From Enterobacter sp. RHBSTW-00994 (GTDB lineage: Bacteria; Pseudomonadota; Gammaproteobacteria; Enterobacterales; Enterobacteriaceae), in assembly GCF_013782625.1 (NCBI RefSeq), contig NZ_CP056199.1, positions 2,994,588 to 3,058,587 on the forward strand: a stretch of 64,000 bases of DNA, in the 5' to 3' direction. Below, piece after piece: positions 39,999 through 51,072 of the stretch. Both the position numbers and the translations under genes were made by a program. Each line of letters starts with the position of its first letter. Within the stretch, counting starts at the first letter, position 1. The notes beneath the pieces are model-generated. The model searched no databases. It worked only from the letters and a program-made list of their open reading frames with translations, and was not told the origin of the DNA.

Positions 39999-41003
39999 AT
40001 GAAATTTCTTGTCACCGGCGCGGCCGGCTTTATCGGTTCTCGCGTCTGCGAACGTCTCTTACAGGCGGGACATCAGGTTGTTGGGATGGATAACCTTAAT
40101 GACTACTACGATGTTAATCTGAAACAGGCCCGACTTGATCTTCTGACATCTGACCATTTTACCTTCCATAAGCTTGATCTTGCCGATCGTGAAGGTATGG
40201 CGACGCTCTTTGCCCGCGAGAAATTTGACCGTGTCATTCATTTGGCTGCACAGGCTGGGGTACGTTACTCGCTGGAAAATCCTCACGCGTATGCAGATTC
40301 CAACCTGATTGGTCATCTTAACGTTCTGGAAGGTTGCCGCCATAACAAGGTACAACATCTTCTGTATGCCTCTTCCAGTTCGATTTACGGCCTCAACCGT
40401 AAAATGCCATTCTCGACGGATGATTCAGTGGACCATCCAGTGTCGCTCTATGCTGCCACCAAAAAAGCAAATGAGCTGATGTCGCACACCTACTCTCACC
40501 TTTACGATCTGCCAACCACTGGCCTGCGCTTCTTTACCGTCTATGGGCCATGGGGCCGTCCGGATATGGCACTGTTTAAGTTCACTAAGGCGATGATCGA
40601 AGGCAAAAGCATTGACGTCTATAACTACGGTAAAATGAAGCGAGACTTCACCTACATCGACGATATTGCCGAAGCGATTATGCGCCTGCAGGATGTTATC
40701 CCTCAGGCAGATCCTGACTGGACGGTGGAAACGGGCACACCGGCGAGCAGTTCTGCACCGTACCGCGTTTATAATATCGGTAACAGCTCACCCGTTGAAT
40801 TGATGGATTACATCACTGCACTGGAAGAAGCGCTGGGAACAACGGCGATAAAAAATATGCTGCCTATTCAGCCAGGCGACGTGCTGGAAACCAGTGCCGA
40901 TACTCAGCCACTGTTCGATGTGACGGGCTTTAAACCACAGACCTCGGTGAAAGAGGGCGTGAAGAATTTTGTGGAGTGGTACAGAGCGTTCTACAAGGTT
41001 TAA
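39999..41003 (+). CDS. uge: UDP-glucuronate 4-epimerase (uge-type)
   Basis: NAD-dependent SDR epimerase making UDP-galacturonate from UDP-glucuronate, used in LPS core or capsule. ATG 39999 (MKFLVTGAAGFIGSRVC) behind GAGG gives 334 residues, the length of Klebsiella Uge; an in-frame ATG 12 nt upstream is less likely. The NAD motif is GAAGFIG, the catalytic set SSSSIYG and YAATKKANE, and RFFTVYGPWGRPD is typical of the GlcA epimerases. It pairs functionally with ugd, which makes its substrate and lies convergent to it. Confidence 0.92.
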   Translation: MKFLVTGAAGFIGSRVCERLLQAGHQVVGMDNLNDYYDVNLKQARLDLLTSDHFTFHKLDLADREGMATLFAREKFDRVIHLAAQAGVRYSLENPHAYADSNLIGHLNVLEGCRHNKVQHLLYASSSSIYGLNRKMPFSTDDSVDHPVSLYAATKKANELMSHTYSHLYDLPTTGLRFFTVYGPWGRPDMALFKFTKAMIEGKSIDVYNYGKMKRDFTYIDDIAEAIMRLQDVIPQADPDWTVETGTPASSSAPYRVYNIGNSSPVELMDYITALEEALGTTAIKNMLPIQPGDVLETSADTQPLFDVTGFKPQTSVKEGVKNFVEWYRAFYKV

Positions 41004-41019
41004 TTTTTAAAATATACTC

Positions 41020-41049
41020 AAAAAAAAGCCCGGTATTACCGGGCTTTTT
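41020..41049. terminator. Bidirectional terminator between uge and ugd
   Basis: Eight A, GCCCGGTATTACCGGGC and five T: a strong stem with A/T tails for both convergent genes. Confidence 0.9.
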
Positions 41050-41054
41050 CATGC

Positions 41055-42221
41055 TTAATCGCTGCCAAACAGGTCGCGGGTGTAAACCTTATCCGCAACA
41101 TCCGCCAGCTCTTCAGCCATACGGTTGGAGATGATGACATCCGCCTCTTTCTTAAACGCATCCAGATCGCGCACTACGCGGGAGTGGAAGAACTCATCTT
41201 CCTGCATCACCGGCTCATAAATAATGACCTGGACGCCCTTCGCCTTAATACGCTTCATGATGCCCTGAATGGACGAAGCACGGAAGTTATCGGAACCGCT
41301 CTTCATAATAAGACGGTAGACACCCACCACTTTCGGCTGTCGGGACAGAATTGAATCGGCGATGAAATCCTTACGCGTACGGTTCGCATCAACAATAGCG
41401 GAGATGATGTTATTCGGTACGGACTGGTAATTCGCCAGCAACTGCTTGGTATCTTTTGGCAGGCAATAACCGCCATAGCCAAACGACGGGTTGTTGTAGT
41501 GGTTACCAATGCGTGGGTCAAGACAGACGCCTTCGATGATCTGACGACTGTTCAGCCCCAGACTTTCTGCATAGCTGTCCAGCTCATTGAAATAAGCGAC
41601 ACGCATTGCAAGGTAAGTGTTGGCAAACAGTTTGATAGCTTCCGCTTCGGTTGAGTCGGTGAAGAGGGTTGGAATGTCTTTCTTAATTGCCCCTTCCTGC
41701 AACAGAGCAGCAAAACGTTCAGCACGCTCTGAACGCTCTCCGATGACGATGCGTGACGGGTTGAGGTTATCGAACAACGCACGACCTTCACGCAGGAATT
41801 CTGGCGAGAAGATAACATTATCGATGCCGTACTTCTCTTTAATGGATTGTGTAAAACCTACCGGAATGGTGGATTTAATGATCATAACCGCTTTTGGGTT
41901 GATCTCTGTAACATCGCGGATAACCGATTCCACGCTGGACGTATTGAAATAGTTATTCTTAGGGTCGTAATCCGTTGGGGTCGCAATGATCACATAGTCC
42001 GCATCACGATAAGCATCGAGCTTATCGGTCGTGGCACGGAAGTTTAGCGGCTTCGTCGCCAGGTACTCTTCAATCTCTTTATCTACAATCGGGGATTGCT
42101 TCTGATTCAGCATATCCACCTTGGCCTGCACGATATCGAGCGCAACAACTTCATGATTTTGCGCGATCAGGATACCGTTCGAGAGACCTACATAACCTGT
42201 ACCGGAAATTGTTATTTTCAT
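41055..42221 (-). CDS. ugd: UDP-glucose 6-dehydrogenase Ugd
   Basis: Oxidises UDP-glucose to UDP-glucuronate for colanic acid, aminoarabinose and (through uge) galacturonate. 388 residues. The NAD motif is [12 protein letters not shown], and the catalytic Cys lies in [15 protein letters not shown] near 260. The gene is often under PhoP, PmrA and Rcs control in enteric bacteria; no site was identified here. Confidence 0.96.
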   Translation of the reverse strand: MKITISGTGYVGLSNGILIAQNHEVVALDIVQAKVDMLNQKQSPIVDKEIEEYLATKPLNFRATTDKLDAYRDADYVIIATPTDYDPKNNYFNTSSVESVIRDVTEINPKAVMIIKSTIPVGFTQSIKEKYGIDNVIFSPEFLREGRALFDNLNPSRIVIGERSERAERFAALLQEGAIKKDIPTLFTDSTEAEAIKLFANTYLAMRVAYFNELDSYAESLGLNSRQIIEGVCLDPRIGNHYNNPSFGYGGYCLPKDTKQLLANYQSVPNNIISAIVDANRTRKDFIADSILSRQPKVVGVYRLIMKSGSDNFRASSIQGIMKRIKAKGVQVIIYEPVMQEDEFFHSRVVRDLDAFKKEADVIISNRMAEELADVADKVYTRDLFGSD

Positions 42222-42397
42222 TCGCTAATGACTTCTCTGGGTTAACTGTAGAGATGGCCGTTTGACCATCACGATAATCAATAACTGTGGGCTTTTTACC
42301 TCCTGGCTTGTAGGGCTGTCAAGGCGAAGCCGGAGGATTGACGTGTATCAGGCTGACATTCGGACTACTTCGAGTCACCTGCCACGAATTTTGGCGT

Positions 42398-42425
42398 AAA
42401 AAAACCCGGAGAGATTCTCCGGGTT
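42398..42425 (-). terminator. Rho-independent terminator after gnd
   Basis: On the minus strand AACCCGGAGA-ATC-TCTCCGGGTT followed by five T, about 28 nt past the gnd stop. Confidence 0.9.
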
Positions 42426-42452
42426 CATGTCACTGCGTGAGGCTAAATCAGA

Positions 42453-43859
42453 TTAATCCAGCCATTCGGTGTGGAACACACCTTCTTTATCAGTGCGTTT
42501 GTACGTATGCGCACCAAAGTAATCGCGCTGTGCCTGGATCAGGTTCGCAGGCAGAACAGCAGCACGATAGCTGTCGTAGTAAGCCACAGCGGCAGAGAAA
42601 GTTGGAACCGGAATGCCGTTCTGAACCGCATAAGCCACAACATCACGCAAGGCTTGCTGGTATTCATCAGCGATTTTCTTGAAGTAAGGAGCCAGCAGCA
42701 GGTTAGCGATGCTCGCGTTTTCAGCGTAGGCATCGGTGATTTTCTGCAGGAACTGGGCGCGAATGATACAACCTGCACGGAAGATCTTCGCAATTTCGCC
42801 GTAGTTCAGATCCCAGTTGTTTTCGTCAGAAGCGGCACGCAGCTGCGAGAAGCCCTGAGCGTAAGAGACAATTTTCCCCAGGTACAATGCGCGGCGGACT
42901 TTCTCGATGAATTCCGCTTTGTCACTTGCTGGCTTAGCTTGTGGGCCAGACAGAACTTTAGAAGCCGCAACACGCTGCTCTTTGAGGGAGGAGATATAAC
43001 GCGCAAATACGGATTCGGTGATCAGAGACAGTGGCTCGCCCAGATCCAGGGAACTCTGGCTGGTCCATTTACCCGTGCCTTTGTTCGCCGCTTCATCCAG
43101 AATCACATCAACCAGGTATTTACCTTCTTCATCTTTCTTGGTGAAGATATCTTTGGTGATGTCGATCAGATAGCTGCTCAGCTCGCCGTTATTCCAGTCG
43201 GTAAAGGTCTGTGCCAGCTCTTCGTTGGAGAGATTCAGGCCGCCTTTCAGCAGAGAATAGGCTTCAGCAATCAGCTGCATATCGCCGTATTCGATGCCGT
43301 TATGAACCATCTTCACGTAGTGGCCCGCACCGTCTGGACCGATATAGGTCACGCACGGTACACCATCTTCCGCCACTGCAGCAATTTTGGTCAGGATTGG
43401 CGCAACCAGTTCGTATGCGTCTTTCTGTCCACCAGGCATGATAGATGGGCCTTTCAGTGCGCCCTCTTCACCACCGGATACGCCAGTACCGATAAAGTTG
43501 AAACCTTCAGCAGACAGTTCACGGTTACGACGGATGGTGTCATGGTAGAAAGTATTACCGCCATCAATAATGATGTCGCCTTTATCAAGATATGGCTTCA
43601 GGGAGTCAATAGCAGCATCTGTGCCAGCGCCCGCTTTCACCATCAACAGGATACGACGAGGTGTTTCCAGAGACTCAACAAACTCCTGCACCGTGTAAAA
43701 AGGAACCAGTTTCTTGCCAGGGTTCTCAGCAATCACTTCTTCGGTTTTTTCACGGGAGCGGTTGAAAACGGAGACGGTATAACCGCGGCTTTCGATGTTG
43801 AGCGCCAGGTTGCGCCCCATCACTGCCATACCGACAACACCGATTTGTTGCTTGGACAT
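42453..43859 (-). CDS. gnd: 6-phosphogluconate dehydrogenase Gnd
   Basis: Oxidative pentose-phosphate pathway: 6-phosphogluconate to ribulose 5-phosphate, CO2 and NADPH. It has 468 residues as in E. coli. [18 protein letters not shown] binds [20 protein letters not shown], the catalytic [13 protein letters not shown] and the C-terminal FHTEWLD are conserved. gnd is the usual chromosomal border of enteric O-antigen loci and is often swept along with them. Confidence 0.97.
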   Translation of the reverse strand: MSKQQIGVVGMAVMGRNLALNIESRGYTVSVFNRSREKTEEVIAENPGKKLVPFYTVQEFVESLETPRRILLMVKAGAGTDAAIDSLKPYLDKGDIIIDGGNTFYHDTIRRNRELSAEGFNFIGTGVSGGEEGALKGPSIMPGGQKDAYELVAPILTKIAAVAEDGVPCVTYIGPDGAGHYVKMVHNGIEYGDMQLIAEAYSLLKGGLNLSNEELAQTFTDWNNGELSSYLIDITKDIFTKKDEEGKYLVDVILDEAANKGTGKWTSQSSLDLGEPLSLITESVFARYISSLKEQRVAASKVLSGPQAKPASDKAEFIEKVRRALYLGKIVSYAQGFSQLRAASDENNWDLNYGEIAKIFRAGCIIRAQFLQKITDAYAENASIANLLLAPYFKKIADEYQQALRDVVAYAVQNGIPVPTFSAAVAYYDSYRAAVLPANLIQAQRDYFGAHTYKRTDKEGVFHTEWLD

Positions 43860-44349
43860 TTTTTACTCCTACATACTGGAAAACTTTTGCGATCTCTAAT
43901 GTAGCGTATATGAATGCATTATTAAAAGGATTCATTCTACACAGCACAACAAGATAAACTGTCTATAGGGGATTCGCAATGCAGAAGAAGTTTATAAATG
44001 ACGTCAGGATAGATGGCTCATACGCTCAAAAAAGAAAGACAAAAAAGCCGAGAATTAAAGGTAATGCGACTCAAAAAACCCACTCGTAATTAGATGTTAC
44101 ATATTATTATTTTAAATGCTGTCAAAAAAACATTGTAAATGCGGTCAACGAATAAAAACGTAACCAAATCCATTCTCATTCATCGACGTATTTTGAATAA
44201 AAAACACACTACCTAAGTGAAATCAAAATTTCGCCATAAATGATATACCTTTATACAAAACACATTAAAAGGCAGTTGCCTCACCTCGGTATCTGAAGGT
44301 ATTATGAACCATACATTTTCACTGATCAGCTACAACAAGTATACCAGAT
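43860..44349. other. AT-rich gap between gnd and the O-antigen locus
   Basis: 490 bp with no supported gene; it holds the gnd promoter region on the minus strand. GC content falls sharply here, marking the edge of the O-antigen DNA. Near its right end a 24-codon frame (ATG 44304 behind GAAGG, stop 44376) overlaps the start of the next gene and has a better ribosome site than it. Confidence 0.6.
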
Positions 44350-45096
44350 ATGATTTTCTTAAGCATTATCAACCATAATCATGATCATCTGATTGTATCA
44401 AATACAAGCTTGGCACAGATTGCAGAAAATAATCCCGTTATAATCAAGTCAAACACGCCAGCATCTGCTGCACTCAAAGACTTTGCTGGAAGTCACAAAA
44501 TAACATTGCTTGATAGTGATCATGGGTTGGGTTTTGGTGAGAATAACAATTTTGTTTTCAAATATTTAGTTAACAATAAAATAATTAGTGATGATGACTA
44601 TTTTCTGGTAATTAATCCCGATGTAATTATAGAACCAAATGAGTTAGAAAAACTTAAAGATGCCATCGCAGGATATGAATCAGAGATTTTCACTATCAAC
44701 TTATTTTATGATGAAAAATTTGAGAAACCCGAACTTTCCATTCGTCGATTCCCTAAATTAACAGGACCACTGAAAGGGTTATTAAAAAAAGATTACCGTT
44801 CAGATGCATATGATAAAAAGACCATTTGTGAACCATTACAAATAGACTGGGCCGCTGGTTCATTTTTATTATTTAAGAAAAAATCTTATGAAAGACTTGA
44901 AGGTTTTAGTAATAAGTTCTTTATGTATTTTGAAGATGTTGACATCTGCAGAAGAGCCAAGAAAATGAAAATGCCCCTAACATATCTACCAGGTATAAAG
45001 GCGATACATAAAGGGGCATTTAATAACCGTAAGATATACTCAAAGCATTTCAGATGGTTTTTAATTAGTTATCTAACCTACCATTTCTTCAGCTAA
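44350..45096 (+). CDS. wbbL: WbbL-like rhamnosyltransferase (GT2)
   Basis: GT-A glycosyltransferase resembling E. coli WbbL, which adds rhamnose from dTDP-rhamnose to GlcNAc-PP-undecaprenol as the second sugar of the glycan. 248 residues: [24 protein letters not shown], the metal motif [27 protein letters not shown] and [15 protein letters not shown]; WbbL shares this order. It is the only O-antigen gene on the plus strand and its stop overlaps that of wecB by 8 bp, tail to tail. No good ribosome site precedes ATG 44350; coupling to the small frame at 44304 is possible. Confidence 0.82.
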   Translation: MIFLSIINHNHDHLIVSNTSLAQIAENNPVIIKSNTPASAALKDFAGSHKITLLDSDHGLGFGENNNFVFKYLVNNKIISDDDYFLVINPDVIIEPNELEKLKDAIAGYESEIFTINLFYDEKFEKPELSIRRFPKLTGPLKGLLKKDYRSDAYDKKTICEPLQIDWAAGSFLLFKKKSYERLEGFSNKFFMYFEDVDICRRAKKMKMPLTYLPGIKAIHKGAFNNRKIYSKHFRWFLISYLTYHFFS

Positions 45097-46222
45097 GAGA
45101 AGAAACGATAGCATCTGCTATCCTCGATGATGCTTTACCATCACCGTATGGGTTATGAGCAAAGCACATTCTGTCATACTCAGACTGGTTAGTCAGTAGC
45201 AAGGAGACCTCATCAAAAATACGGTTCTCATCAGTACCTACAAGCTTGACAGTACCCGCAGTAACAGCCTCAGGTCTTTCAGTTGTATCTCGCATAACAA
45301 GCACTGGCTTACCAAGGGATGGTGCTTCTTCCTGTATTCCACCAGAATCAGTCAGAATTATACTTGATGCATTCATCAAATATACGAATGGTAAATAATC
45401 TTGTGGCTGAATAAGATAAATATTATCTTGCCCAAGTAGTATTGAATTGACCACATTGCGAACATTTGGATTCAAATGTACTGGATAAACAAAATCAACA
45501 TCTGGATATGCTTTTGCCAACGTCAGAATAGCATTACATATACGTTCAAAACCGCCACCAAAGCTTTCACGGCGATGTCCAGTAACTAAAACAATTCTTC
45601 GTTCAGAATTAATAAACTGGAAGTTCTGTTTAATTTCACCGGATAATACCGGATCATTTTCCAATTTATCATTCACCATAAGAAGAGCATCGATTACGGT
45701 ATTTCCTGTGACAACAATACTATCATTAGGAATATTTTCAAGACGTAAATTATCAGCTGAAGTAGAGGTAGGCGCAAAGTGTAAATTCGCAAGCGCTCCA
45801 GTTAATTTACGATTACCCTCTTCCGGCCAAGGAGAATATATATTATGAGTTCGTAACCCAGCTTCTACGTGACCAACCTTGATTTGCTGGTAATAACTAG
45901 CAAGGGTGGCAGACAATGTTGTCGCTGTATCACCATGTACTAATACATAATCAGGTTTAAATTCTTGAAAAACTGAGCGTAGACCTAAAAGAATAGAAGA
46001 TGTTACATCGGTCAAATCTTGACCTGGTTTCATAATATTAAGATCAAAGTCTGGCTTAATATCAAATAACTGCAAAACCTGGTCGAGCATTTCTCGATGT
46101 TGAGCAGTAACGCAAACCTTACTAATAAATCGACTGTCTCCCTTCAGAAATTCAACAACAGGAGCCATTTTAATTGCTTCAGGACGCGTCCCAAAAATGG
46201 ATAATACTTTTATCTTGTTCAT
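45089..46222 (-). CDS. wecB: UDP-GlcNAc 2-epimerase (WecB type)
   Basis: Non-hydrolysing epimerase converting UDP-GlcNAc to UDP-ManNAc. 377 residues with [16 protein letters not shown] at the N-terminus, [24 protein letters not shown] and [21 protein letters not shown] near the C-terminus. A housekeeping copy is expected in the enterobacterial common antigen locus, so this second copy suggests ManNAc in the O antigen. No wecC-type dehydrogenase accompanies it, so the sugar is probably used as ManNAc itself. It overlaps the acyltransferase by 4 nt. Confidence 0.92.
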   Translation of the reverse strand: MNKIKVLSIFGTRPEAIKMAPVVEFLKGDSRFISKVCVTAQHREMLDQVLQLFDIKPDFDLNIMKPGQDLTDVTSSILLGLRSVFQEFKPDYVLVHGDTATTLSATLASYYQQIKVGHVEAGLRTHNIYSPWPEEGNRKLTGALANLHFAPTSTSADNLRLENIPNDSIVVTGNTVIDALLMVNDKLENDPVLSGEIKQNFQFINSERRIVLVTGHRRESFGGGFERICNAILTLAKAYPDVDFVYPVHLNPNVRNVVNSILLGQDNIYLIQPQDYLPFVYLMNASSIILTDSGGIQEEAPSLGKPVLVMRDTTERPEAVTAGTVKLVGTDENRIFDEVSLLLTNQSEYDRMCFAHNPYGDGKASSRIADAIVSSLS

Positions 46223-47325
46223 GATCCATCTCTTACACTAATCATATTAAACCTTCTCACCATTAATGAAATATAGGGGATAATTAAGGTTCTGGCATAA
46301 TGAATGGCAGGTTTTTCCACGCAATGCCATGAGAAGAAAGCAGTTGCAAAGGTAGCACAAAAAATAAAAATGAAATAAAGAACAAAACCATGACCACTTA
46401 GCAACGAAAAACTCATTTGTGATATGGGGTATGCATATAAATACAATCCATATGAGTAATCATGTTTAAAATTTAGAAATTTTAACACTCCCAGTAGATA
46501 CCCAGAAGAAATAACAAGATAGCCAACCAAGAAAGGAACGATTAACGGGTTAATTGCAAATCTGTAATGGAGCAAAATAATTGCAACAAAAGCCATTAAT
46601 AATGGTGAAACAAGTATAAAGCATCGATTTATGTATAACACACCACCAATACAGAAGAAGTAAATAAGGCTAACTGAGCCAGGTATTGGGAAAACTGCTT
46701 CCAAGACATTTGGGAATAAAGAGTTCATCAAAACAAAAATGATGAAAAATGAGTTATACCGCCCCTGAGTAGATGTCATACCCAGTGCAACAAATAATAA
46801 GGCAGCGATATACGCCCGAACTTCAACAGGCAAGGTCCATAATGAACCATTAATAGCATGGTCCGGATTATTTGTAAAAATATCTGGAAGAGAGAATAGA
46901 ACAGTCTGTAATAATGAATTGACCTCAATATAATCCCAAGAAGAGCTCATAGAAACAAAAGAAAAATAATCTACTTTCTCTGCTAAAGGTATTATAACAA
47001 ATACCGTAAGAATGTTTGCAATGAATAAGGCAGGAAAAATTCTAGTGATCCTAGCAACTGTATATTCTACAAATGAACGCTTAATAGCACTTTGTAAAAT
47101 AAAAAAACCGCTTATCGTGAAAAACATATATACGGCAAGGGTTCCCGTATAAAATCCAATCTTTCTCGAAAGTGGGTCAGCTCCTAATCCGAATATGTGG
47201 TATGAATGTGCATACAAAACAAGTAAAGCTGCAAACAATCTAATAAAAGAAAATATATCAGACTTATCTTTCATCATATCATCTAGCGTTTTAACTTTCA
47301 GAAAACTATTAATCGTTAGCATCAT
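46219..47325 (-). CDS. Membrane acyltransferase (OafA/Acyltransferase_3 family)
   Basis: Integral membrane O-acyltransferase, most likely adding acetyl groups to O-antigen sugars. About 368 residues with roughly ten membrane segments. The family's catalytic His is in [15 protein letters not shown] and the conserved arginines in [17 protein letters not shown]. The start is given at ATG 47325 behind AGG; two further in-frame ATGs at 47322 and about 47274 are possible. There is no C-terminal SGNH domain. It overlaps the upstream GT-C gene by about 17 nt. Confidence 0.85.
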   Translation of the reverse strand: MMLTINSFLKVKTLDDMMKDKSDIFSFIRLFAALLVLYAHSYHIFGLGADPLSRKIGFYTGTLAVYMFFTISGFFILQSAIKRSFVEYTVARITRIFPALFIANILTVFVIIPLAEKVDYFSFVSMSSSWDYIEVNSLLQTVLFSLPDIFTNNPDHAINGSLWTLPVEVRAYIAALLFVALGMTSTQGRYNSFFIIFVLMNSLFPNVLEAVFPIPGSVSLIYFFCIGGVLYINRCFILVSPLLMAFVAIILLHYRFAINPLIVPFLVGYLVISSGYLLGVLKFLNFKHDYSYGLYLYAYPISQMSFSLLSGHGFVLYFIFIFCATFATAFFSWHCVEKPAIHYARTLIIPYISLMVRRFNMISVRDGS

Positions 47326-48703
47326 CAATACCTATCAATTTAACTCTACCAACGACATCAAGAGATAGTCTGCATACACTCTTATGGTTTTCTTTATTTA
47401 AGTCAATTTTATTAAAAACAATATCTTTAGGTAACACCAAATCGTCAATGCTCCTACGGAATGATATTGCCCTGACAGCTATCCATGACATGCTTCCCGA
47501 TGAAGGTTCAATTAAATATTGGCAATTTTCATTTTTGTTACTGCTTAATACAGAGTAGAGTGTGCTTACAAAATTATTCTGATAGACACCAGTTACAACA
47601 TAATTTCTTTGAAGATTAAAACTATGTATACACAGAAGACCAAAAAGAATAATACTAATAAATTTGTAGAGTCCAGATCTATTGTAAATAACAGCAAGGC
47701 TTACTGCTATTGTAAATCCTGACGTATATATGTAATGAGGCAAACTCATATCCAATATTAAAATTGGAATAGAGCCAACATAATAAAAAGCAAAATAAAA
47801 TAAATAATTCAGAACAGAGCGGCGACAAACCAGAACGATAAAGAATAAATGTATGACACCTGCAATAAGTAATTGCGCAGCGGTATATTGTTCAAACAGC
47901 CCATGAATTTCTATATTATCAAGTAGAAAAGGAAATATAAAATACTCTAAAGATCTTATTGGAATATTACTTACTGACGTACCATATCCACCTTGTTTAG
48001 GGAATAAATATTCAAACCTTAGCGATAGATAGACGACAACAATCAATGAACTGATCAAGAAAAATAATAAAGCCCCGCGAACAGAAGGTCCTGACCTTAC
48101 TTTATTAAAGAAGTAATCATACGCAATGTACAGGAAAACAACTGCGGGATAAACAACAGCGGTTTCCTTAAACATAAGTGCAAAAGTAAAGAATACACAA
48201 GCTAATATAAAGAGTAGGTACTTTCTATTATTAAATGCAAAGCGGGATTGTAAAAAAATGAGGAACGAAATGCTACAACACATAAACCAAAACACATCAG
48301 CAATGGTTCCGATCCAACCATTAACAAAAACAATAGAAGGCATAACTGTACTGATTAGTGCGGCTATAAATGCCACATTCTCATTGGAAATTTTTTTTAT
48401 TATATAATAAATAAGAATTGCATTAATAACCCCACAGATTAATAAAGCAAGATGGAATACCTGCGGAGTATCGTAGAGATAATAACTCGAGATTAACCAA
48501 AGATTAAAATTCAAAGGCCGATAATGAAAATCATTATATTCAAATATATTATAAAACTTTATATCAGAGAGATTGTTTGCTGCTATAGCTTTCAATCCCC
48601 AGCCAATTTCATCATGACTAAAATAGCCAGGATTCATAAACAAACCGATATTTGCAATAATACCGAATATAATAATCAAAGTAATCTTATTTGCTAATGT
48701 CAT
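47309..48703 (-). CDS. Membrane GT-C glycosyltransferase, third component of a Gtr module
   Basis: About 464 residues with ten or more membrane segments. The first external loop carries [15 protein letters not shown], whose Asp-Glu fits the GT-C catalytic acid position; a periplasmic C-terminal part follows. It comes right after gtrA and gtrB, the place of the serotype-specific Gtr transferase that moves a sugar from undecaprenyl phosphate onto O antigen in the periplasm. ATG 48703 has AGGA 8 nt upstream; ATG 48712 is the alternative. Which sugar and linkage it makes cannot be read from sequence. Confidence 0.8.
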   Translation of the reverse strand: MTLANKITLIIIFGIIANIGLFMNPGYFSHDEIGWGLKAIAANNLSDIKFYNIFEYNDFHYRPLNFNLWLISSYYLYDTPQVFHLALLICGVINAILIYYIIKKISNENVAFIAALISTVMPSIVFVNGWIGTIADVFWFMCCSISFLIFLQSRFAFNNRKYLLFILACVFFTFALMFKETAVVYPAVVFLYIAYDYFFNKVRSGPSVRGALLFFLISSLIVVVYLSLRFEYLFPKQGGYGTSVSNIPIRSLEYFIFPFLLDNIEIHGLFEQYTAAQLLIAGVIHLFFIVLVCRRSVLNYLFYFAFYYVGSIPILILDMSLPHYIYTSGFTIAVSLAVIYNRSGLYKFISIILFGLLCIHSFNLQRNYVVTGVYQNNFVSTLYSVLSSNKNENCQYLIEPSSGSMSWIAVRAISFRRSIDDLVLPKDIVFNKIDLNKENHKSVCRLSLDVVGRVKLIGIDDAND

Positions 48704-49643
48704 TATTTGCATCCTGGTTGTGAATTACGTCTCTAACAATAAACTTTGGTCTGTGCTTACTTTCCATATAGCAGCGGCCAATATATTCACCCAGAACACC
48801 AATGCCAATTAACTGAACCCCTCCCAGAAAAAGAATCGCAACCATAATTGATGGATATCCAGCTACTGGGTTACCAAATATTAATTTTGAAACAATCAAG
48901 TTCATTGCATAAATGAATGAAACAGAGGAGACTACTGCACCTAAGTAAACCCATATTTTCAAGGGTGCAATACTAAACGACGTTATGCCTTCAACAGCCA
49001 AATTCCACAATTTCCAGCTGTTAAATTTACTGTCCCCTGCAACTCGTGAGCTCCTTTTATATTCAACTACACTGGTTCTAAAACCAACCCAAGAGAATAT
49101 ACCTTTCATAAATAATTGCGACTCTGACATCTTTGTGATCGATGATACGACTTGTTTACGCATCATTCTGAAATCGCCAACATTCGCTTCGAGTTTTACA
49201 TCTGACATTTTATTGTGTGTTTTATAGAATAGCTCGGCGGTTTTTCTTTTTAAGAATGTATCACTGCTTCTATCTACACGCTTTGCAAGTACGACATCAA
49301 TTGATTGATCAGTCAGCGATTCATACATTACTTCAATCAATTCGATAGGGTCTTGTAAATCAACATCTATGGGTACGATAAAATCAGCATCTACGGCGCA
49401 CAAGCCAGCAAACAAGGCCTTTTCTTTCCCAAAGTTTCTCGATAGGTTGATCAATATAACACGATTGTCTTCAGATATTATATCCTTAACTATGCCTTCA
49501 GTTTTATCGCTACTACCATCATTAACAAAGATGATTTCAAAATTCATTTTTGACAAAAAATCATCATTTTTTACTTTTTGATAAAATATAGGAATTGCAT
49601 CTTCTTCATTAAAAACAGGAACAATCAATGATATTTTATTCAT
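48687..49643 (-). CDS. gtrB: GtrB-like undecaprenyl-phosphate glycosyltransferase
   Basis: GT2 enzyme that loads a sugar, usually glucose, onto undecaprenyl phosphate at the cytoplasmic face. 318 residues: [27 protein letters not shown], the metal site [11 protein letters not shown], then two C-terminal membrane helices ([37 protein letters not shown]) and [16 protein letters not shown], all typical of GtrB. It starts 1 nt after gtrA ends. Confidence 0.92.
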   Translation of the reverse strand: MNKISLIVPVFNEEDAIPIFYQKVKNDDFLSKMNFEIIFVNDGSSDKTEGIVKDIISEDNRVILINLSRNFGKEKALFAGLCAVDADFIVPIDVDLQDPIELIEVMYESLTDQSIDVVLAKRVDRSSDTFLKRKTAELFYKTHNKMSDVKLEANVGDFRMMRKQVVSSITKMSESQLFMKGIFSWVGFRTSVVEYKRSSRVAGDSKFNSWKLWNLAVEGITSFSIAPLKIWVYLGAVVSSVSFIYAMNLIVSKLIFGNPVAGYPSIMVAILFLGGVQLIGIGVLGEYIGRCYMESKHRPKFIVRDVIHNQDANNDISK

Positions 49644-49644
49644 A

Positions 49645-50010
49645 TTATTTGAACACTATATATTTTGAGTAGATAAAACCTAGGATTAAACTTAAACCGG
49701 AAAATGCAATCAAGGTGATGAAGCTGTTTATATTAAATCTATCCGCACATCCACCAATCAACAAACTCAGTGCGCCAAGACCAACCACAAATAAAATGTA
49801 TGTTCTTCCCTTCGCTTTCTTTTTAAAATTGAACTTCGAGTTCATACAATAAGAAAAAGTTGAAGAAATAATGAAGGCGGTTAAATTACTATATGCTTGC
49901 GAAAAACCAAAGCCACTTAAAATAAAGAAAATCGTCCAATGTAATGCAGTATTTAAAACACCAATAAAAGTATATATTTTAAAATTTCTTAACACAGAAA
50001 TACCCTTCAT
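49645..50010 (-). CDS. gtrA: GtrA-like flippase
   Basis: Small membrane protein thought to flip undecaprenyl-phosphate-linked sugar to the periplasm. 121 residues with four hydrophobic segments ([66 protein letters not shown]) and the family ending [14 protein letters not shown] 50010 overlaps the upstream glycosyltransferase by 32 nt; a GTG at 49995 with GAAGG 8 nt upstream is an equally good start. Confidence 0.9.
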   Translation of the reverse strand: MKGISVLRNFKIYTFIGVLNTALHWTIFFILSGFGFSQAYSNLTAFIISSTFSYCMNSKFNFKKKAKGRTYILFVVGLGALSLLIGGCADRFNINSFITLIAFSGLSLILGFIYSKYIVFK

Positions 50011-51070
50011 CTAAAATACTAAATCTATTCTCCCAGAAGATTGGTTTTTCAACAGTAGGTTCATCTCCTGCAAGATGCTGTTCGAGAGTCACTGCCAACC
50101 CACTATCTACCCTGTTTTTCATCTCACCGAAATTAGTTGATATTACAGGTATTCCAGCAGCTATATACTCATAGTATTTAACAGGATCTACAGACTCAGT
50201 TAACTCATCAATACAAAATGGAATAATCCCATAAGTAAATGTTCTTATCACATCAGGGATATTTTTATGTTCTATTGCAGGCTTAATTATTACATTTTCA
50301 GGAATGTTATCTGGTTTAACATATAAAGGACCGACAATTAAAATCGTTGCATCAGGCCGACTGACAGATAATTTAGTAATAAACCCCCAATCGAACCATT
50401 TGGCAACACTTCCGATGTAACCATAAATAATAGTATTGGAAGAAGACGTACTCTTCTCTTCTTCTCTTTTTTTGATCTCACTATAGAATGATTTAGAACA
50501 AGCATTCATAGCCAGAAAGGCATTATTTGTAAATGCACTGTATTTCGTAAGGAGTCCATTTGATGAAAACAATGAAACATCCGCTTTATGGAGTAATTCC
50601 TTCAACAAATTAGATACACTTTTCCTTGCCCTTCCCTTGAAAAAGTGCGGATAGTCATCCATCACATCTACAATGATATTCTTAAATTGAATACTGTTAA
50701 TAATTTCAAGGCTTAGTACGCTGGGTTTTCCAACAACAAGCATAGCATCTTGGAAATTAATTCGCTCTTTCAGATCGATAATGAATTTCTTGATAACCTT
50801 TCCATTAATCAACTTATAGATATTATTAAAAGGTTCTACGGGTACAACATTATTAACTTTAGTAACATCAATTTTCTGATGTTTTACGATACTTTTTGAC
50901 TCGACACCGATTATTTTTGTTCTGATGTCTGAATATTTTGGAAACCGAGATGGTAATGGTTCGACCCAGATTATTTTTTCAATATCATGCTCAGCAATAA
51001 AGTCAGCAAAGAAATGTGGTCGCTGAGCAATACTATCCCAGTTAACAGGTGATAAATATACTACTATCAT
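49979..51070 (-). CDS. Glycosyltransferase, GT4-like (GT-B fold)
   Basis: 363 residues, probable GT-B glycosyltransferase. The N-terminus (VVYLSPVNWDSIAQRPHFFADF) matches in style the N-terminal part of the next protein (PVIDWDFRLQRPQQLV), with the RP-hydrophobic pattern of this group. The C-terminal half has YGYIGSVAKWFDWGFI, ILIVGPLYV and SVDPVKYYEYIAAGIPVISTNFGEMK, the donor-binding region. It probably adds one sugar of the main chain or the adaptor. Acceptor and donor are not readable. Confidence 0.85.
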   Translation of the reverse strand: MIVVYLSPVNWDSIAQRPHFFADFIAEHDIEKIIWVEPLPSRFPKYSDIRTKIIGVESKSIVKHQKIDVTKVNNVVPVEPFNNIYKLINGKVIKKFIIDLKERINFQDAMLVVGKPSVLSLEIINSIQFKNIIVDVMDDYPHFFKGRARKSVSNLLKELLHKADVSLFSSNGLLTKYSAFTNNAFLAMNACSKSFYSEIKKREEEKSTSSSNTIIYGYIGSVAKWFDWGFITKLSVSRPDATILIVGPLYVKPDNIPENVIIKPAIEHKNIPDVIRTFTYGIIPFCIDELTESVDPVKYYEYIAAGIPVISTNFGEMKNRVDSGLAVTLEQHLAGDEPTVEKPIFWENRFSILDEGYFCVKKF

Positions 51071-51072
51071 TT

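Noticed and set aside
42471..43904. 477-codon open frame on the plus strand opposite gnd
   Set aside because: It is the antisense of a highly biased housekeeping gene; such long shadows are common, it has no ribosome site and no recognisable domain.
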